NCBI GenBank assembly: GCA_963816795.1
Contig: CAWFLT010000014.1
Location: 620,001 to 684,000, forward strand
DNA from: CAWFLT01 sp963816795
GTDB lineage: Bacteria; Acidobacteriota; Vicinamibacteria; Vicinamibacterales; SCN-69-37
Direction: 5' to 3'
DNA: 64,000 nt
Shown one piece after another: positions 17,499 to 25,948 of the stretch. Position 1 is the stretch's first letter. Every line of letters begins with the position of its first letter. The notes beneath the pieces were generated by a model. The model had not been told where the DNA came from. It did not search any database and saw only the letters and a program-made list of their open reading frames with translations. The position numbers were made by a program, and so were the translations under genes.

Positions 17499-19052
17499 AT
17501 GGTGAAGAGCAAGGGAAGAGGGATCCGGCACGGGCAGCGTCTGGCCTGGAGTCTGGTCGTCGCGGGCGCCGTGACCTTCGTCGTGCCGGCGGCCGCGCAG
17601 CAGGCGGCCCAGGCGCCGGCGGCCCCGGGTCCGGTGCTGCAGCTGTCGATGGATCAGGCGGCGCAGATGGCGCTCGAGAACAACCTCGGGATCAAAGCGG
17701 ATCGGCTCAATCTCGACTCCGCGGCGCAGGACATCGCGATCTCCAAGGCCGCCTACCTCCCCATCGTCTCCTTCGGTATCAATCGCAATAACGCGCAGCA
17801 GCCGCCGCAGAACTTCGCTGATGGCACGGCCGCGATCACGTCCAGCAACCAGTTCAACGGCAACGGGACGGTCCAGCAGAATCTGCGTTGGTACGGCGGC
17901 CAATATCAGGTGCAATGGACCGGCAACCGGTTCGCAAGTGTCGGGGGCAACGCGTCGTTCAACCCGAGCCTCGGGTCGACGCTGAACGTCAGCTTCGCAC
18001 AGCCGCTCTGGCGCGATCTCAAGGTCGACTCGATGCGCGGCAGCCTCGAGACGAGCGAACGCCGTCGCGCGATCGCCGACCTCGAGCTCGAGCAGCAGAC
18101 GATCACGACTGACGTGTCGGCCCGGCTGCTCTATCTGACGCTCATTGCGTCGATCGAGAGCCTGAAGGTCGCGCGCGAAAACCTCGGCATCCGCGAGAAG
18201 TCGCTCGAACAGGCGCGCGCGCGGGTGGCCGTCGGCGCCTCGGCGCAGATCGAGGTGATCCAGGCCGAGGCCGAGGTCGCCAGCAATCTCGAGCAGGTCA
18301 TCGTCGCCGAAGCGTCGATCTCGCAGGCCGAGGACAATCTGCGCACGCTGATTCTGGATCCGGCCCGTCCGGACTACTGGCAGGTCCGGCTCGAGCCCAC
18401 GGACACGATCACGCTGACGCCGCGGCAGATTGATGTCGATGCCGCGATCAAGAACGCCCTTGCCAATCGCCTCGACCTCACGATCGCCAGGCGGAACGTC
18501 GAGATCACCGACCTGAACATCCGCGTCAACCAGAACAACGTCCTGCCGGCGGTCGATTTCAACCTCAACTATCGCGCCGCTGGCACGGGTGGTGTCGTCC
18601 GGTCGCTCCAGGGCACCGTCGAGCGCGGCTTCGGCAGTGTGCTCGGAGAAACGTTCGGCGGCGACTTTCCGAGCTGGACGGTCGGCCTGCAGGTGTCGTA
18701 TCCGGTCGGCCGTACGGCCGCGCAGGCGGCGCTCGCGCAGGGCCAGGTTCAAAAGCGGCAACAGGAGCTTACGCTCCGCGAGGGCGAGCTCGAAGTCGTC
18801 CGGCAGGTGCGCGATGCCGCCCGGCAGGTGCAGAACAGCCTGCAGCGCGTCCAGGCGACGCAGGCCGCGCTCGCCGCGACGCAACAGCAGCTCACCGCCG
18901 AAGAGCGCCGATTTGCCGTCGGCCTCTCGACCACGCTCGACATGCAGATCCGGCAGACGCAGCTCGCCCAAGCCCGTGTCAACGAGCTGAACGCCCGCAT
19001 CTCCTACAACCGGGCGCTGATCAACTTCGAGCGGGTTCAGAAAACGCAGTAG
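17499..19052 (+). CDS. TolC-family outer-membrane efflux protein
   Basis: 517 residues from the ATG at 17499. A signal peptide (LAWSLVVAGAVTFVVPAAAQ) is followed by two OEP repeats rich in coiled-coil helices: LSMDQAAQMALENNLGIKADRLN opens the first and IDVDAAIKNALANRLDLTIARRNVEI the second. Long Gln/Ala/Glu helices near VGASAQIEVIQAEAEVASNLEQV and near the C-terminus match the periplasmic tunnel of TolC. The trimer would form an export channel for type I secretion or RND/ABC efflux. No partner transporter is adjacent, so it is probably shared. Confidence 0.9.
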   Translation: MVKSKGRGIRHGQRLAWSLVVAGAVTFVVPAAAQQAAQAPAAPGPVLQLSMDQAAQMALENNLGIKADRLNLDSAAQDIAISKAAYLPIVSFGINRNNAQQPPQNFADGTAAITSSNQFNGNGTVQQNLRWYGGQYQVQWTGNRFASVGGNASFNPSLGSTLNVSFAQPLWRDLKVDSMRGSLETSERRRAIADLELEQQTITTDVSARLLYLTLIASIESLKVARENLGIREKSLEQARARVAVGASAQIEVIQAEAEVASNLEQVIVAEASISQAEDNLRTLILDPARPDYWQVRLEPTDTITLTPRQIDVDAAIKNALANRLDLTIARRNVEITDLNIRVNQNNVLPAVDFNLNYRAAGTGGVVRSLQGTVERGFGSVLGETFGGDFPSWTVGLQVSYPVGRTAAQAALAQGQVQKRQQELTLREGELEVVRQVRDAARQVQNSLQRVQATQAALAATQQQLTAEERRFAVGLSTTLDMQIRQTQLAQARVNELNARISYNRALINFERVQKTQ

Positions 19053-19059
19053 TTCGAGT

Positions 19060-19206
19060 GCTGGGGTGCTGAGTGCCAGGTGCTGGGTGCCGCGCCGCAC
19101 CCAGCAGCCCGCCCCAGCACCCAGCACCCAGCACCCAGCACTCGCCAGCACCCAGAGCGACACCGAGCACCCAGCACCCAGCACCTAGCACCCAGCACCC
19201 AGCTCT
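19060..19206. repeat. Heptamer tandem repeat (GCACCCA)
   Basis: A run of GCACCCA/GCACCCAGCACCCA units, preceded by a shorter reverse-complement part (TGCTGGGTG). The units pair with the leading part into a stem. It fills the space between the TolC-like gene and the GT2 gene. No spacers are present, so it is not CRISPR. Confidence 0.8.
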
Positions 19207-19223
19207 AGATATAGTTCGCCGCG

Positions 19224-19992
19224 GTGCCCAAGCTGACCGTGACGGTCATCACGCGCAACGAAGCCGCGAACATCGAGGCCTGCCTGCAATCCGTCGCCTG
19301 GGCTGACGAGGTGCTGGTCGTCGATTGCGGCAGCGCGGATGCGACGGCGGAGATGGCGCGGGCGCACGGGGCACGGGTCATCGTGCGCGATTGGCCCGGC
19401 TACTCGGCGCAGAAGAACTTCGCCGCGAGTGAGGCCAGCCATGACTGGATCCTCTCGGTCGATGCCGACGAGCGCGTCACGGGCGAGCTCGCCGCGGAAG
19501 TCCGCGCGGTCCTCGCGAACCCGCCGAGCGTCGCCGGCTTTCGCGTCCCCCGCGTGACCTGGCACCTCGGGCGATGGATCCGGACGACCGACTGGTACCC
19601 GGATTATCAGCTCCGCCTCTACGATCGGCGCCGCGCGCGCTGGAAGCTCCGGCGCGTGCACGAATCGGTGTCCGCCGACGGTCCGGTCACCGAGCTCGGT
19701 CAGGATCTTCAGCACTACGCGTACCGCGACATCGCGCACCACCACGAAACAATGGATCGCTACACCACGCTTGGCGGCCGAACAGATGTTCGAAGAAGGA
19801 CGCCGGGCGGGACTGACCGACCTCGTCCTGCACCCGCCGGCGGCGTTCTTGCGCAACTACGTCCTGAAGGGCGGCATCCGCGATGGCGCAGTGGGCTTCA
19901 TCATCTCGGCCATGAACGCGTACTACGTGTTCTTGAAGTTCGCGAAGCTGTGGGAGAAAACGACCTCGGGGGTCGTTTTACGAAAGCCCTAA
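19224..19992 (+). CDS. GT2 family glycosyltransferase, WaaE/KdtX-like (frameshifted)
   Basis: Starts at GTG 19224 (LTVTVITRNEAANIEACLQSV). GT-A features include VLVVDCGSADAT and the DxD-like ILSVDADERV; ending segments RVHESV and HHHETMDRYTTL are typical of lipopolysaccharide-core beta-glucosyltransferase-like GT2s. The frame breaks at about 19771 (one extra G) and resumes with LAAEQMFEEGRRAGLTDLVLHPPAAFLRNYVLKGG to the stop at 19992. The last twelve residues (EKTTSGVVLRKP) are encoded by palindromic repeat D, so the original C-terminus probably ended near KFAKLWE. It most likely acts on envelope glycans with the next GT4 gene. Confidence 0.85.
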
Positions 19993-20016
19993 AACGACCC
20001 CCGAGGTCGTTTTCTC
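19954..20016. repeat. Palindromic repeat D copy 1
   Basis: Perfect 27-bp arms at 19954-19980 and 19990-20016, separated by a 9-bp loop. Each arm is itself near-palindromic around AACGACC-TCGGG-GGTCGTT. The repeat covers the 3' end of the GT2 gene and reaches within 2 bases of the GT4 start codon. A related copy lies inside the DUF72 gene at 61739-61796. Confidence 0.85.
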
Positions 20017-20018
20017 CT

Positions 20019-21128
20019 ATGCGCACCGTCCATATCGATACCGCAGAGAGCTGGCGCGGCGGGCAGAACCAGGTCCTGCAGCTCGTCAGTGGACTGGAGG
20101 CGATCGGTGAGCCGGCGATCCTCGTCGCCCATGACGGAGGCGAGCTCAAGCGACGGGCGCAGGAGGGCCTCCGCTTCGTCGGGTTCACGCCGCGCAGCGA
20201 GTTCGACGTCCATGCCGCCTGGCAACTGGGCAAGGTCTTCCGCGATCTCCAGCCTGACGTCGTGCACGCGCACGATCCCATGGCCGTCGCGTTGGCCGCG
20301 ATGGCTCTGCGCATGCGGAACGGCCTGCCCCGTCAACCCCTCGTCGTCGCCGCGCGTCGCGTCGATTTCCACCTCAAGCGACACGCGTTCTCCAAGTGGA
20401 AGTACCGCCACGTCGACGTGTTCATCGCGGCGTCGCAGGTCATCGCCGGGATTCTGATCGCCGACGGCATTCCGCCCGATCGCGTCGAGGTGGTGCACGA
20501 CGGGGTCAACGTCAGCTTCGTCGAAAAACAGGACCACGCCGACGCCCGCGCCGCCTATTGGCTGCCGCGCGACGTGCCCCTGGTCGGCAATGTCGCTGCG
20601 CTGGCCCCGCACAAAGGCCAGCGCCACCTGGTGGCCGCCGCGGCGCGCGTTGTCAGATCGATGCCGGATGTCCGGTTCCTGATCCTCGGCGAGGGTGAGC
20701 TGCGCGACGCGCTCGAACGTCAGATCAAGGAGCTTGGCCTGGAGCGGCATGTGCTCCTCGGCGGATTCCGCAACGACGCGGTCAGCTTGATGAAGTCCTT
20801 CGATCTGTTCGTCATGAGCTCGGTCACCGAAGGCCTCGGATCCGCGATTCTCGAAGCGATGGTCAATCGTCGGCCGGTGGTGGCAACGCGTGCCGGCGGC
20901 ATCCCGGAAGTCGTCGTCGACGGCGAGACCGGGCTGCTGGTTCCGCCGCATGACGAGCCCGCGCTCGCCGATGCCATGGTCCGCGTGCTCGGCGATGCCA
21001 CGCTCGCCGCGCGGCTTGGCCACGCGGGCTATGAGCGCGTGGTCCGCGAGTTCAGCGTCGAGCGGATGGTCGAGCGTACGCTCGAGGTCTACCGTCGCCG
21101 CCTCGAGGCCCGCGACGCCCGCGGGTGA
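20019..21128 (+). CDS. GT4 family glycosyltransferase
   Basis: 369 residues from the ATG at 20019. The N-terminal Rossmann domain has HIDTAESWRGGQNQVLQLV and VVHAHDPMAVA; the C-terminal GT-B domain has VGNVAALAPHKGQRHLVAAAARV, FLILGEGELRDALERQ, and the nucleotide-sugar-binding MSSVTEGLGSAILEAMVNRRPVVATRAGGIPEVV (EX7E). It transfers sugars from NDP donors. Translation depends on initiation just after the repeat D stem, which could occlude the ribosome site. Its 3' end overlaps the convergent DUF2400 gene by about 40 bases. Confidence 0.9.
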   Translation: MRTVHIDTAESWRGGQNQVLQLVSGLEAIGEPAILVAHDGGELKRRAQEGLRFVGFTPRSEFDVHAAWQLGKVFRDLQPDVVHAHDPMAVALAAMALRMRNGLPRQPLVVAARRVDFHLKRHAFSKWKYRHVDVFIAASQVIAGILIADGIPPDRVEVVHDGVNVSFVEKQDHADARAAYWLPRDVPLVGNVAALAPHKGQRHLVAAAARVVRSMPDVRFLILGEGELRDALERQIKELGLERHVLLGGFRNDAVSLMKSFDLFVMSSVTEGLGSAILEAMVNRRPVVATRAGGIPEVVVDGETGLLVPPHDEPALADAMVRVLGDATLAARLGHAGYERVVREFSVERMVERTLEVYRRRLEARDARG

Positions 21129-21965
21129 CACACGCCGGCCAGCGGACACGCCGTTTGCCCGCGCGCGGTGCCGAAGCCGCATCCACCCATCATGCTCAGG
21201 TGACAGAGCGCGAAGTCGTAGCGGACCGGATCGTCCGGATCCAGGTCGCGCAACGCGCGGGTGATGTCGACCGCCATCTTCCAGCCCGGCGACGTGCGGC
21301 GCGTGAGTCGCAGACATTGCCCGACGCGAATCGTGTGCGTGTCGAGCGGCACGACGAGTTGCGCGCGGCTGCACGGACGTCCATCCGCCGGGGTCGACGC
21401 CGTCCGAACGCACCATCCACCTCAGAAACAGATTGAGACGTTTGCAGGCCGATCCAGAGGACGGCTGCGCGAAGAAATAGAACACGCCCGGCCGCGCCGG
21501 CACCCGGCGATACGCCGGACGCAGATCGACGCGCCGTGCGCGTTGTGAAAACTCGTCGAGGGCCTCACCGACATCCTCGGCGGCGGGATCGAGCGCGGCG
21601 GCAATGACCCCCTCGAGCGAACCACCGTGTTCGATGAGCACGCGGAGCGTCCACAACAACGCGATGAAGTCCTCGCCGCGCGTCCAGCGGTGTACGAGCG
21701 GCCGGAGCGGCGCGCCATCCTTGGCCGGATCGAAGCGGCGCACGAACCGGGCAGGCGCCGGTCCGAGCACCTGGCAGATCGCTTCGACGGACGCCAGGAC
21801 CGACGCCACACGCCCGAACGCGAGCGCCGCAGCAACAAAGGCGACGATCTCGCGATCCTCGAGCGCCGGATAACGCCGGACGATCTGCACGGGATCAGCG
21901 GCCGAGTCCGGATAGTTGAACGCGGCATACAGCCGGTCCAATGGGTCCTTTGGTACTTTAGTCAC
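21089..21965 (-). CDS. DUF2400 (TIGR02757) family protein (frameshifted)
   Basis: Begins near GTG 21965 (VTKVPKDPLDRLYAAFNYPDSA); a start up to 22004 is possible. Family features: DPVQIVRRYPALEDREIVAFVAAALAFGRV at the N-terminus, LNLFLRWMVRSDGVDPGGW in the middle. After a frame change at about 21355 it continues VPLDTHTIRVGQCLRLTRR, then DPDDPVRYDFALCHLSMMGGCGF and a second Cys pair in TACPLAGVC. The VPLDTHT and Cys cluster resemble helix-hairpin-helix glycosylase-type folds with a metal site. The function of this family is not established. Confidence 0.8.
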
Positions 21966-22067
21966 CACGGAGGAAGAGTATCGACTGTGACGCGGCGCCG
22001 TCATTGCGTCCCTGATGGCTTTGTAACTTCATGTCGATAAACACGATACGGCCAAACATCTGCGAAC

Positions 22068-22364
22068 ATGGCGACACCACCGCAGACGGTATGCAATTCG
22101 CTCTGCTCCACCCGTATGTTGTCGTCGGCGGCTCGTCGGTTCGGTCCTCTCCTGCTCACGTCCCTTTTCGTCGTCGAAGGCGTCGTGGTTTTTGCCAACA
22201 CCTCGGTCACCGCTGCAGCTCAGGATTACGGCTTCTGGGCCCTGATCACGCGCGTGACCTCGATGCGTGAGTCCGCGTCGCTGATCATCCTCGGGATGGT
22301 CCTCGTCCTCACCGCCTCACATCTCCGGCGCCGCCGCGCCGGGCGCGCCACCACCTCGAACTAG
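22068..22364 (+). CDS. Small two-helix membrane protein, unknown function
   Basis: 98 residues from the ATG at 22068. An N-terminal signal-like helix (FGPLLLTSLFVVEGVVVFA) is followed after a short loop by a C-terminal hydrophobic helix ending in basic residues (ESASLIILGMVLVL...HLRRRRAG). The tail resembles a PEP-CTERM-type sorting signal, with RES instead of PEP. Its stop overlaps the end of the convergent phosphoribosyltransferase gene. Coding status is plausible from the hydrophobic pattern but unproven. Confidence 0.5.
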   Translation: MATPPQTVCNSLCSTRMLSSAARRFGPLLLTSLFVVEGVVVFANTSVTAAAQDYGFWALITRVTSMRESASLIILGMVLVLTASHLRRRRAGRATTSN

Positions 22365-22982
22365 AACGTCGTGATCGGCATGCCCGCCTGACAGAGCGGA
22401 CACGCCGCCGCGCGGTGATTCTCGGGCGCCGGATATTCCGCCAGCGTGAAGTTGGGAACGCCGGCGTCGACGGTCGACTCGAGTCGATCGCAGATCTCCG
22501 CCGTCGCGATGACGTGCCCGCCCGCGCGCTCGATCACTTCCCTGGCGAGCGCAAACGTTTCCCCGGTGTTGCGGACGTCGTCGGCCAACAGGACGCGCTT
22601 GCCGGCGACGACCGCCCGGTAGTACGAGCGGAGACTCAGCGCGCCGGCGGCATCGGCTGACAGCGGCGCGAAGCTCGTTGCGGGATGTGTGAGGTGGCGC
22701 CGGCCGTCGAGCAGCCCGGCGATCGTATGCGCCAGCAGCGCCCCGCCCATGACCGGACCCGCGACGACATCGGTCGCACGAATGACGTCTTCGGGCAGGA
22801 TCGCGATCAGATCCTGCGCGAGCCGCCAGATGAGCGACGGCTGGCGGAAGATCGGCATGCGGGTTCAGGTACACGCGGCCGTGGTAGCCGTTGCCGTAGT
22901 CGAAGTGTCCGTCGAGCATGAGCACTTCGAACTCCTTCAAGTTCTCGAGCGCCTTGCGGCGCAGTTCCTCACGACGCGTCAT
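22361..22982 (-). CDS. Phosphoribosyltransferase, PyrE-like (frameshifted)
   Basis: About 206 residues. It starts at the ATG at 22982 inside the end of pyrC (14-base overlap). The first frame gives FEVLMLDGHFDYGNGYHGRVYLNP. A frame change near 22861 leads to IFRQPSLIWRLAQDL, VVAGPVMGGALLAHTIAGL, and the PRPP motif KRVLLADDVRNTGETFALA. It ends in CPLCQAGMPITTF, the same type of tail as PyrE at 14173-14742. As the last gene of pyrR-pyrB-pyrC it is probably a second orotate phosphoribosyltransferase or a salvage enzyme; the DDVRNTGET motif is atypical for PyrE. Confidence 0.75.
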
Positions 22983-24291
22983 TCAGTCCTGATCCCACCA
23001 GTGCTTCGTTCACATACACCACCCGGCCACCGACGATGGTCGCGCCGACGGCGCCTTTGAGCGTCCACCCATCGAACGGCGTGTTCTTCGACTTGGACCT
23101 GAACGCCGGCGCGTGGATCGTCACCGTGGCGTCCGGAACGAGCACGGTCAGGTCGGCTGGCGCACCTTCGGTGAGCGTGCCGCCGGGCAACCCGAGCGCC
23201 CGGGCGGCGTTGATCGTCAGCAATTCGATCAGACGCGGCAGGCCAATCACCCCGGCGTGGACGAGCCGATCGAGGCAGAGCGGCACGGCGGTTTCGAGGC
23301 CGACAATCCCGAACGGCGCCCGATCGAACTCGAGGGCTTTTTCATCGGCATGGTGCGGCGCGTGGTCAGTAGCGATGACGTCAATGGACCCGTCTCGGAG
23401 GCCCTCGATCATCGCCGCCCGGTCGGCTTCCTCGCGCAAGGGCGGGTTCATCTTCAGATTCGTGTCGTAGCCGCCGCGCTCGGCCAACGCGTCATCGGTC
23501 AGGACGAAATGATGCGGGGTCACCTCGGCCGTCACCGCGACACCGCGATCCTTCCCTGCGCGCACCGCGCGCAAGGATTGCCGTGCGCTCATGTGCGCGA
23601 TATGCACGCGGCCGCCAGTCATCTCCGACAGCGAAATGTCGCGCTCCACCATGATCGATTCGGCCGTCCCCGGAATGCCGCGCAGACCCAGGAGGCTGGC
23701 CACCGCCCCCTCGTGAGCGACGCCGTCAGCCTTGAGCGACGGGTCCTCGCAGTGGTCGATGACCGGAATACCGACCATCCCGGCGTACTCCAGGGCGCGG
23801 CGCATGAGGAGCGCGGTGGCCACCGGCCGGCCGTCGTCAGTGATCGCCACGCAGCCAGCGGCGCGCAAGTCGGCGATCTCGGTGAGTTGTTCCCCTCTCG
23901 AGCCGATTGAGACGGCGCCGATCGGATAGACGCGCGCGCGCGCCGCCTCCGCCGCGCGTTTCAGGATGAACTCGGTCACTGGCGCATGGTCGTTGATCGG
24001 GTCCGTGTTCGGCATGCACGCGACCGCCGTGAAGCCGCCGGCCACCGCCGACGCCGTGCCCGTCGCGATCGTCTCCTTGTGCTCCTGTCCAGGCTCGCGG
24101 AGATGGACGTGGATATCGATCAGCCCCGGGGTGACCACACAGGCTGGCGGCAATTCGACGACGCGCGCGCCTTCGGCCGGGAGGTCGCGCCCGATCCGGC
24201 TGATGCGCCCGCCGGCGACGATCAGATCGAATCGACCGTTCCGGCTCGCCGCCGGATCGATGAGATGAACGTTCTTGAGCAGGAGTGTCAT
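22969..24291 (-). CDS. pyrC: Dihydroorotase
   Basis: 440 residues, class I type. Metal ligands are visible in GLIDIHVHLREPGQEHKETIATGTASA, IDHCEDP, VHIAHMSA, and the catalytic Asp region VIATDHAPHHADEK. C-terminal KNTPFDGWTLKGAVGATIVGGRVVY matches the amidohydrolase beta-sandwich. It cyclises carbamoyl-aspartate to dihydroorotate, the step after PyrB, which ends three bases before it. Confidence 0.95.
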   Translation of the reverse strand: MTLLLKNVHLIDPAASRNGRFDLIVAGGRISRIGRDLPAEGARVVELPPACVVTPGLIDIHVHLREPGQEHKETIATGTASAVAGGFTAVACMPNTDPINDHAPVTEFILKRAAEAARARVYPIGAVSIGSRGEQLTEIADLRAAGCVAITDDGRPVATALLMRRALEYAGMVGIPVIDHCEDPSLKADGVAHEGAVASLLGLRGIPGTAESIMVERDISLSEMTGGRVHIAHMSARQSLRAVRAGKDRGVAVTAEVTPHHFVLTDDALAERGGYDTNLKMNPPLREEADRAAMIEGLRDGSIDVIATDHAPHHADEKALEFDRAPFGIVGLETAVPLCLDRLVHAGVIGLPRLIELLTINAARALGLPGGTLTEGAPADLTVLVPDATVTIHAPAFRSKSKNTPFDGWTLKGAVGATIVGGRVVYVNEALVGSGLNDAS

Positions 24292-24294
24292 GAG

Positions 24295-25239
24295 TTACGG
24301 ATGGCCTTCCTCACCACCGGCCAGCAGGTACAGCACGGCCATGCGCACGGCGACCCCGTTGGCCACCTGGTCGAGGATGACCGACCACGGACCATCCGCG
24401 ACCGCCGAGTCGATCTCGACGCCGCGGTTCATCGGCCCCGGGTGCATCACGATCACGTCCGGCGCCGCGCGCGTCAGCCGCTCCGGAGTCAATCCAAACA
24501 GCGTGAAATACTCCCGCACGGACGGGAGAAACAGCCCGTGCATGCGTTCGTGCTGCACGCGGAGCATCATCACGACGTCGGCACCGTCCAACGCCGCGTC
24601 GAGCGACGTCGTGACGCGCACGCCCAGCCGGTCGAGCCCGGCCGGCACCAGCGTCGCCGGGCCGCAGGCGCACACGTCAGCGCCCATCCTGGTGAGCAGG
24701 AGCGCGTTCGACCGCAGCACACGGCTATGGGCCAGGTCGCCAACGATGGCGACGCGCAAGCCGGCGAGGCGGCCTTTGCGCTCGATCATCGTGAACGCGT
24801 CGAGGAGCGCCTGCGTCGGATGCTCGTGCATGCCGTCGCCGGCGTTGATGATGCTGGCGCGGCAAATGCGCGCGAGCTGATGCGGCGTGCCCGAGGCGCC
24901 GTGCCGCATCACGATCATGTCCGGCGACATCGCCTGGAGGGTCCGCGCCGTGTCGGCGAGCGTCTCGCCTTTGACGACGGACGATCCGGACGTCGTCATC
25001 CCGAGCGTGTCGGCGCTCAGCCGCTTCTCGGCGAGCTCGAACGACATCCGCGTCCGCGTGCTCGGTTCGAAGAACAGGTTGATGATCGTCCGGCCGCGCA
25101 GCGTCGGGACCTTCTTGATCGGGCGCGTGCCGACCTCCTTCATCGCGAGCGCCGTTTCGAGAATCAGGTCGATCTCCGCCGGGTCGAGCTCGGCGATGCC
25201 GAGCAGGTGCCGGCTGCGCAATGCCGTGACGATGCTCAT
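24295..25239 (-). CDS. pyrB: Aspartate carbamoyltransferase catalytic subunit
   Basis: 314 residues. The carbamoyl-phosphate loop is FFEPSTRTRMSFELAEKRL; further motifs are DGMHEHPTQALLDAFTM and VMHPGPMNRGVE. It joins carbamoyl phosphate and aspartate. No pyrI regulatory subunit is present, which fits regulation through PyrR. Its start overlaps the pyrR stop by 4 bases. Confidence 0.95.
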   Translation of the reverse strand: MSIVTALRSRHLLGIAELDPAEIDLILETALAMKEVGTRPIKKVPTLRGRTIINLFFEPSTRTRMSFELAEKRLSADTLGMTTSGSSVVKGETLADTARTLQAMSPDMIVMRHGASGTPHQLARICRASIINAGDGMHEHPTQALLDAFTMIERKGRLAGLRVAIVGDLAHSRVLRSNALLLTRMGADVCACGPATLVPAGLDRLGVRVTTSLDAALDGADVVMMLRVQHERMHGLFLPSVREYFTLFGLTPERLTRAAPDVIVMHPGPMNRGVEIDSAVADGPWSVILDQVANGVAVRMAVLYLLAGGEEGHP

Positions 25240-25766
25240 CCCTGCACCTCCACTTCGTCGTGGCCGTCGATCTCGGTCAGCCGCACCTGCACGGTTTGCT
25301 GACGCGAGGTCGGGATGTTGCGGCCGACGTAGTCCGCGCGGATGGGAAGCTCACGGTGTCCGCGATCGACGAGCGCGACGAGTTGAATCGCGCTGGGCCG
25401 GCCGAAGTCGATGAGCGCGTCGAGCGCCGCCCGGATCGTCCGGCCCGTGTAGAGCACGTCGTCCACGAGCAGGATGAGGCGATCGTCGAGGGAGAAGTTG
25501 ATGTCCGTCCGTCGGATGACCGGTTGCGTCCCGATCGCCGGCCGCCTGAGGTCGTCACGGTACATCGTGATGTCGAGCGCCCCAGTCGGCACCACGACGC
25601 CGGCAAACTCCCGGACGTGGGCGGCGAGCCGGTCGGCCAGCGGTACGCCGCGGGCGCGGATGCCGACCAGCGCCACCCGCTCGAGGCTCCGATTGCGCTC
25701 GATGATCTCGTGGGCGATGCGTGTGAGACTGCGGGCAACACGGTCCGCGTCCATTACGACCGGCAT
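25236..25766 (-). CDS. pyrR: PyrR bifunctional pyr operon regulator/uracil phosphoribosyltransferase
   Basis: 176 residues. PRPP motif RLILLVDDVLYTGRTIRAALDAL; RRTDINFSLDDR and GRNIPTSRQQTVQVRL are typical of PyrR. In other bacteria PyrR binds a conserved RNA stem-loop in the pyr leader when UMP is high and lowers expression. A matching stem-loop lies 55 bases upstream (25821-25852). It heads the pyrR-pyrB-pyrC-PRTase operon with 4-base coupling to pyrB. An alternative start at the next ATG (25754) is possible. Confidence 0.95.
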   Translation of the reverse strand: MPVVMDADRVARSLTRIAHEIIERNRSLERVALVGIRARGVPLADRLAAHVREFAGVVVPTGALDITMYRDDLRRPAIGTQPVIRRTDINFSLDDRLILLVDDVLYTGRTIRAALDALIDFGRPSAIQLVALVDRGHRELPIRADYVGRNIPTSRQQTVQVRLTEIDGHDEVEVQG

Positions 25767-25820
25767 GCGAATCTCGATTGTGTGGCGAGCGACGAACGGG
25801 CAGGCAGTAGCATCACGGAC

Positions 25821-25852
25821 CTCTTCGCGGCCTCTCGGGCCGCGTTAAAGAG
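25821..25852 (-). promoter_or_regulatory. PyrR-binding RNA element (leader stem-loop)
   Basis: Read on the minus strand, the leader RNA has an outer stem CUCUU/AAGAG and an inner stem CGCGGCC-CGAGA-GGCCGCG with an AA bulge. The GAGAGGC segment preceded by CCC matches the PyrR-binding consensus (UCCNGNGAGG) of Gram-positive pyr leaders, except the first U. No clear intrinsic terminator follows before the pyrR start, so control could be translational. A TATGCT at 25860-25865 just upstream could be the -10 box. Confidence 0.65.
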
Positions 25853-25888
25853 CACGCTCAGCATACCACGTGCGTCGCGACAGACAGG

Positions 25889-25945
25889 AAGGAGGGGCGG
25901 GCTTCAGCCCGCCCGTGCGCGGGCCGGCTAAAGCCGGCCGCTCCA
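25889..25945. repeat. Double-hairpin repeat (family B copy 1)
   Basis: Two adjacent hairpins, GGGCGGGCTTCAGCCCGCCC and GGCCGGCTAAAGCCGGCC, framed by GGAG...CTCC. A close copy is at 52747-52800. It lies between the membrane phosphodiesterase-like gene and the pyr operon promoter. Confidence 0.75.
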
Positions 25946-25948
25946 GTG

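Noticed and set aside
15789..19052. A 1087-residue open frame ending in the TolC-like protein
   Set aside because: The first 570 codons are antisense to the S9 peptidase and have no domain; the TolC signal peptide starts at the ATG at 17499.
19224..21128. A single 634-residue open frame fusing GT2 and GT4 glycosyltransferases
   Set aside because: The join passes through non-homologous translation from 19771 to 20018. The conserved GT2 C-terminus lies in another frame and GT4 has its own ATG, so these are two genes with a frame error in the first.
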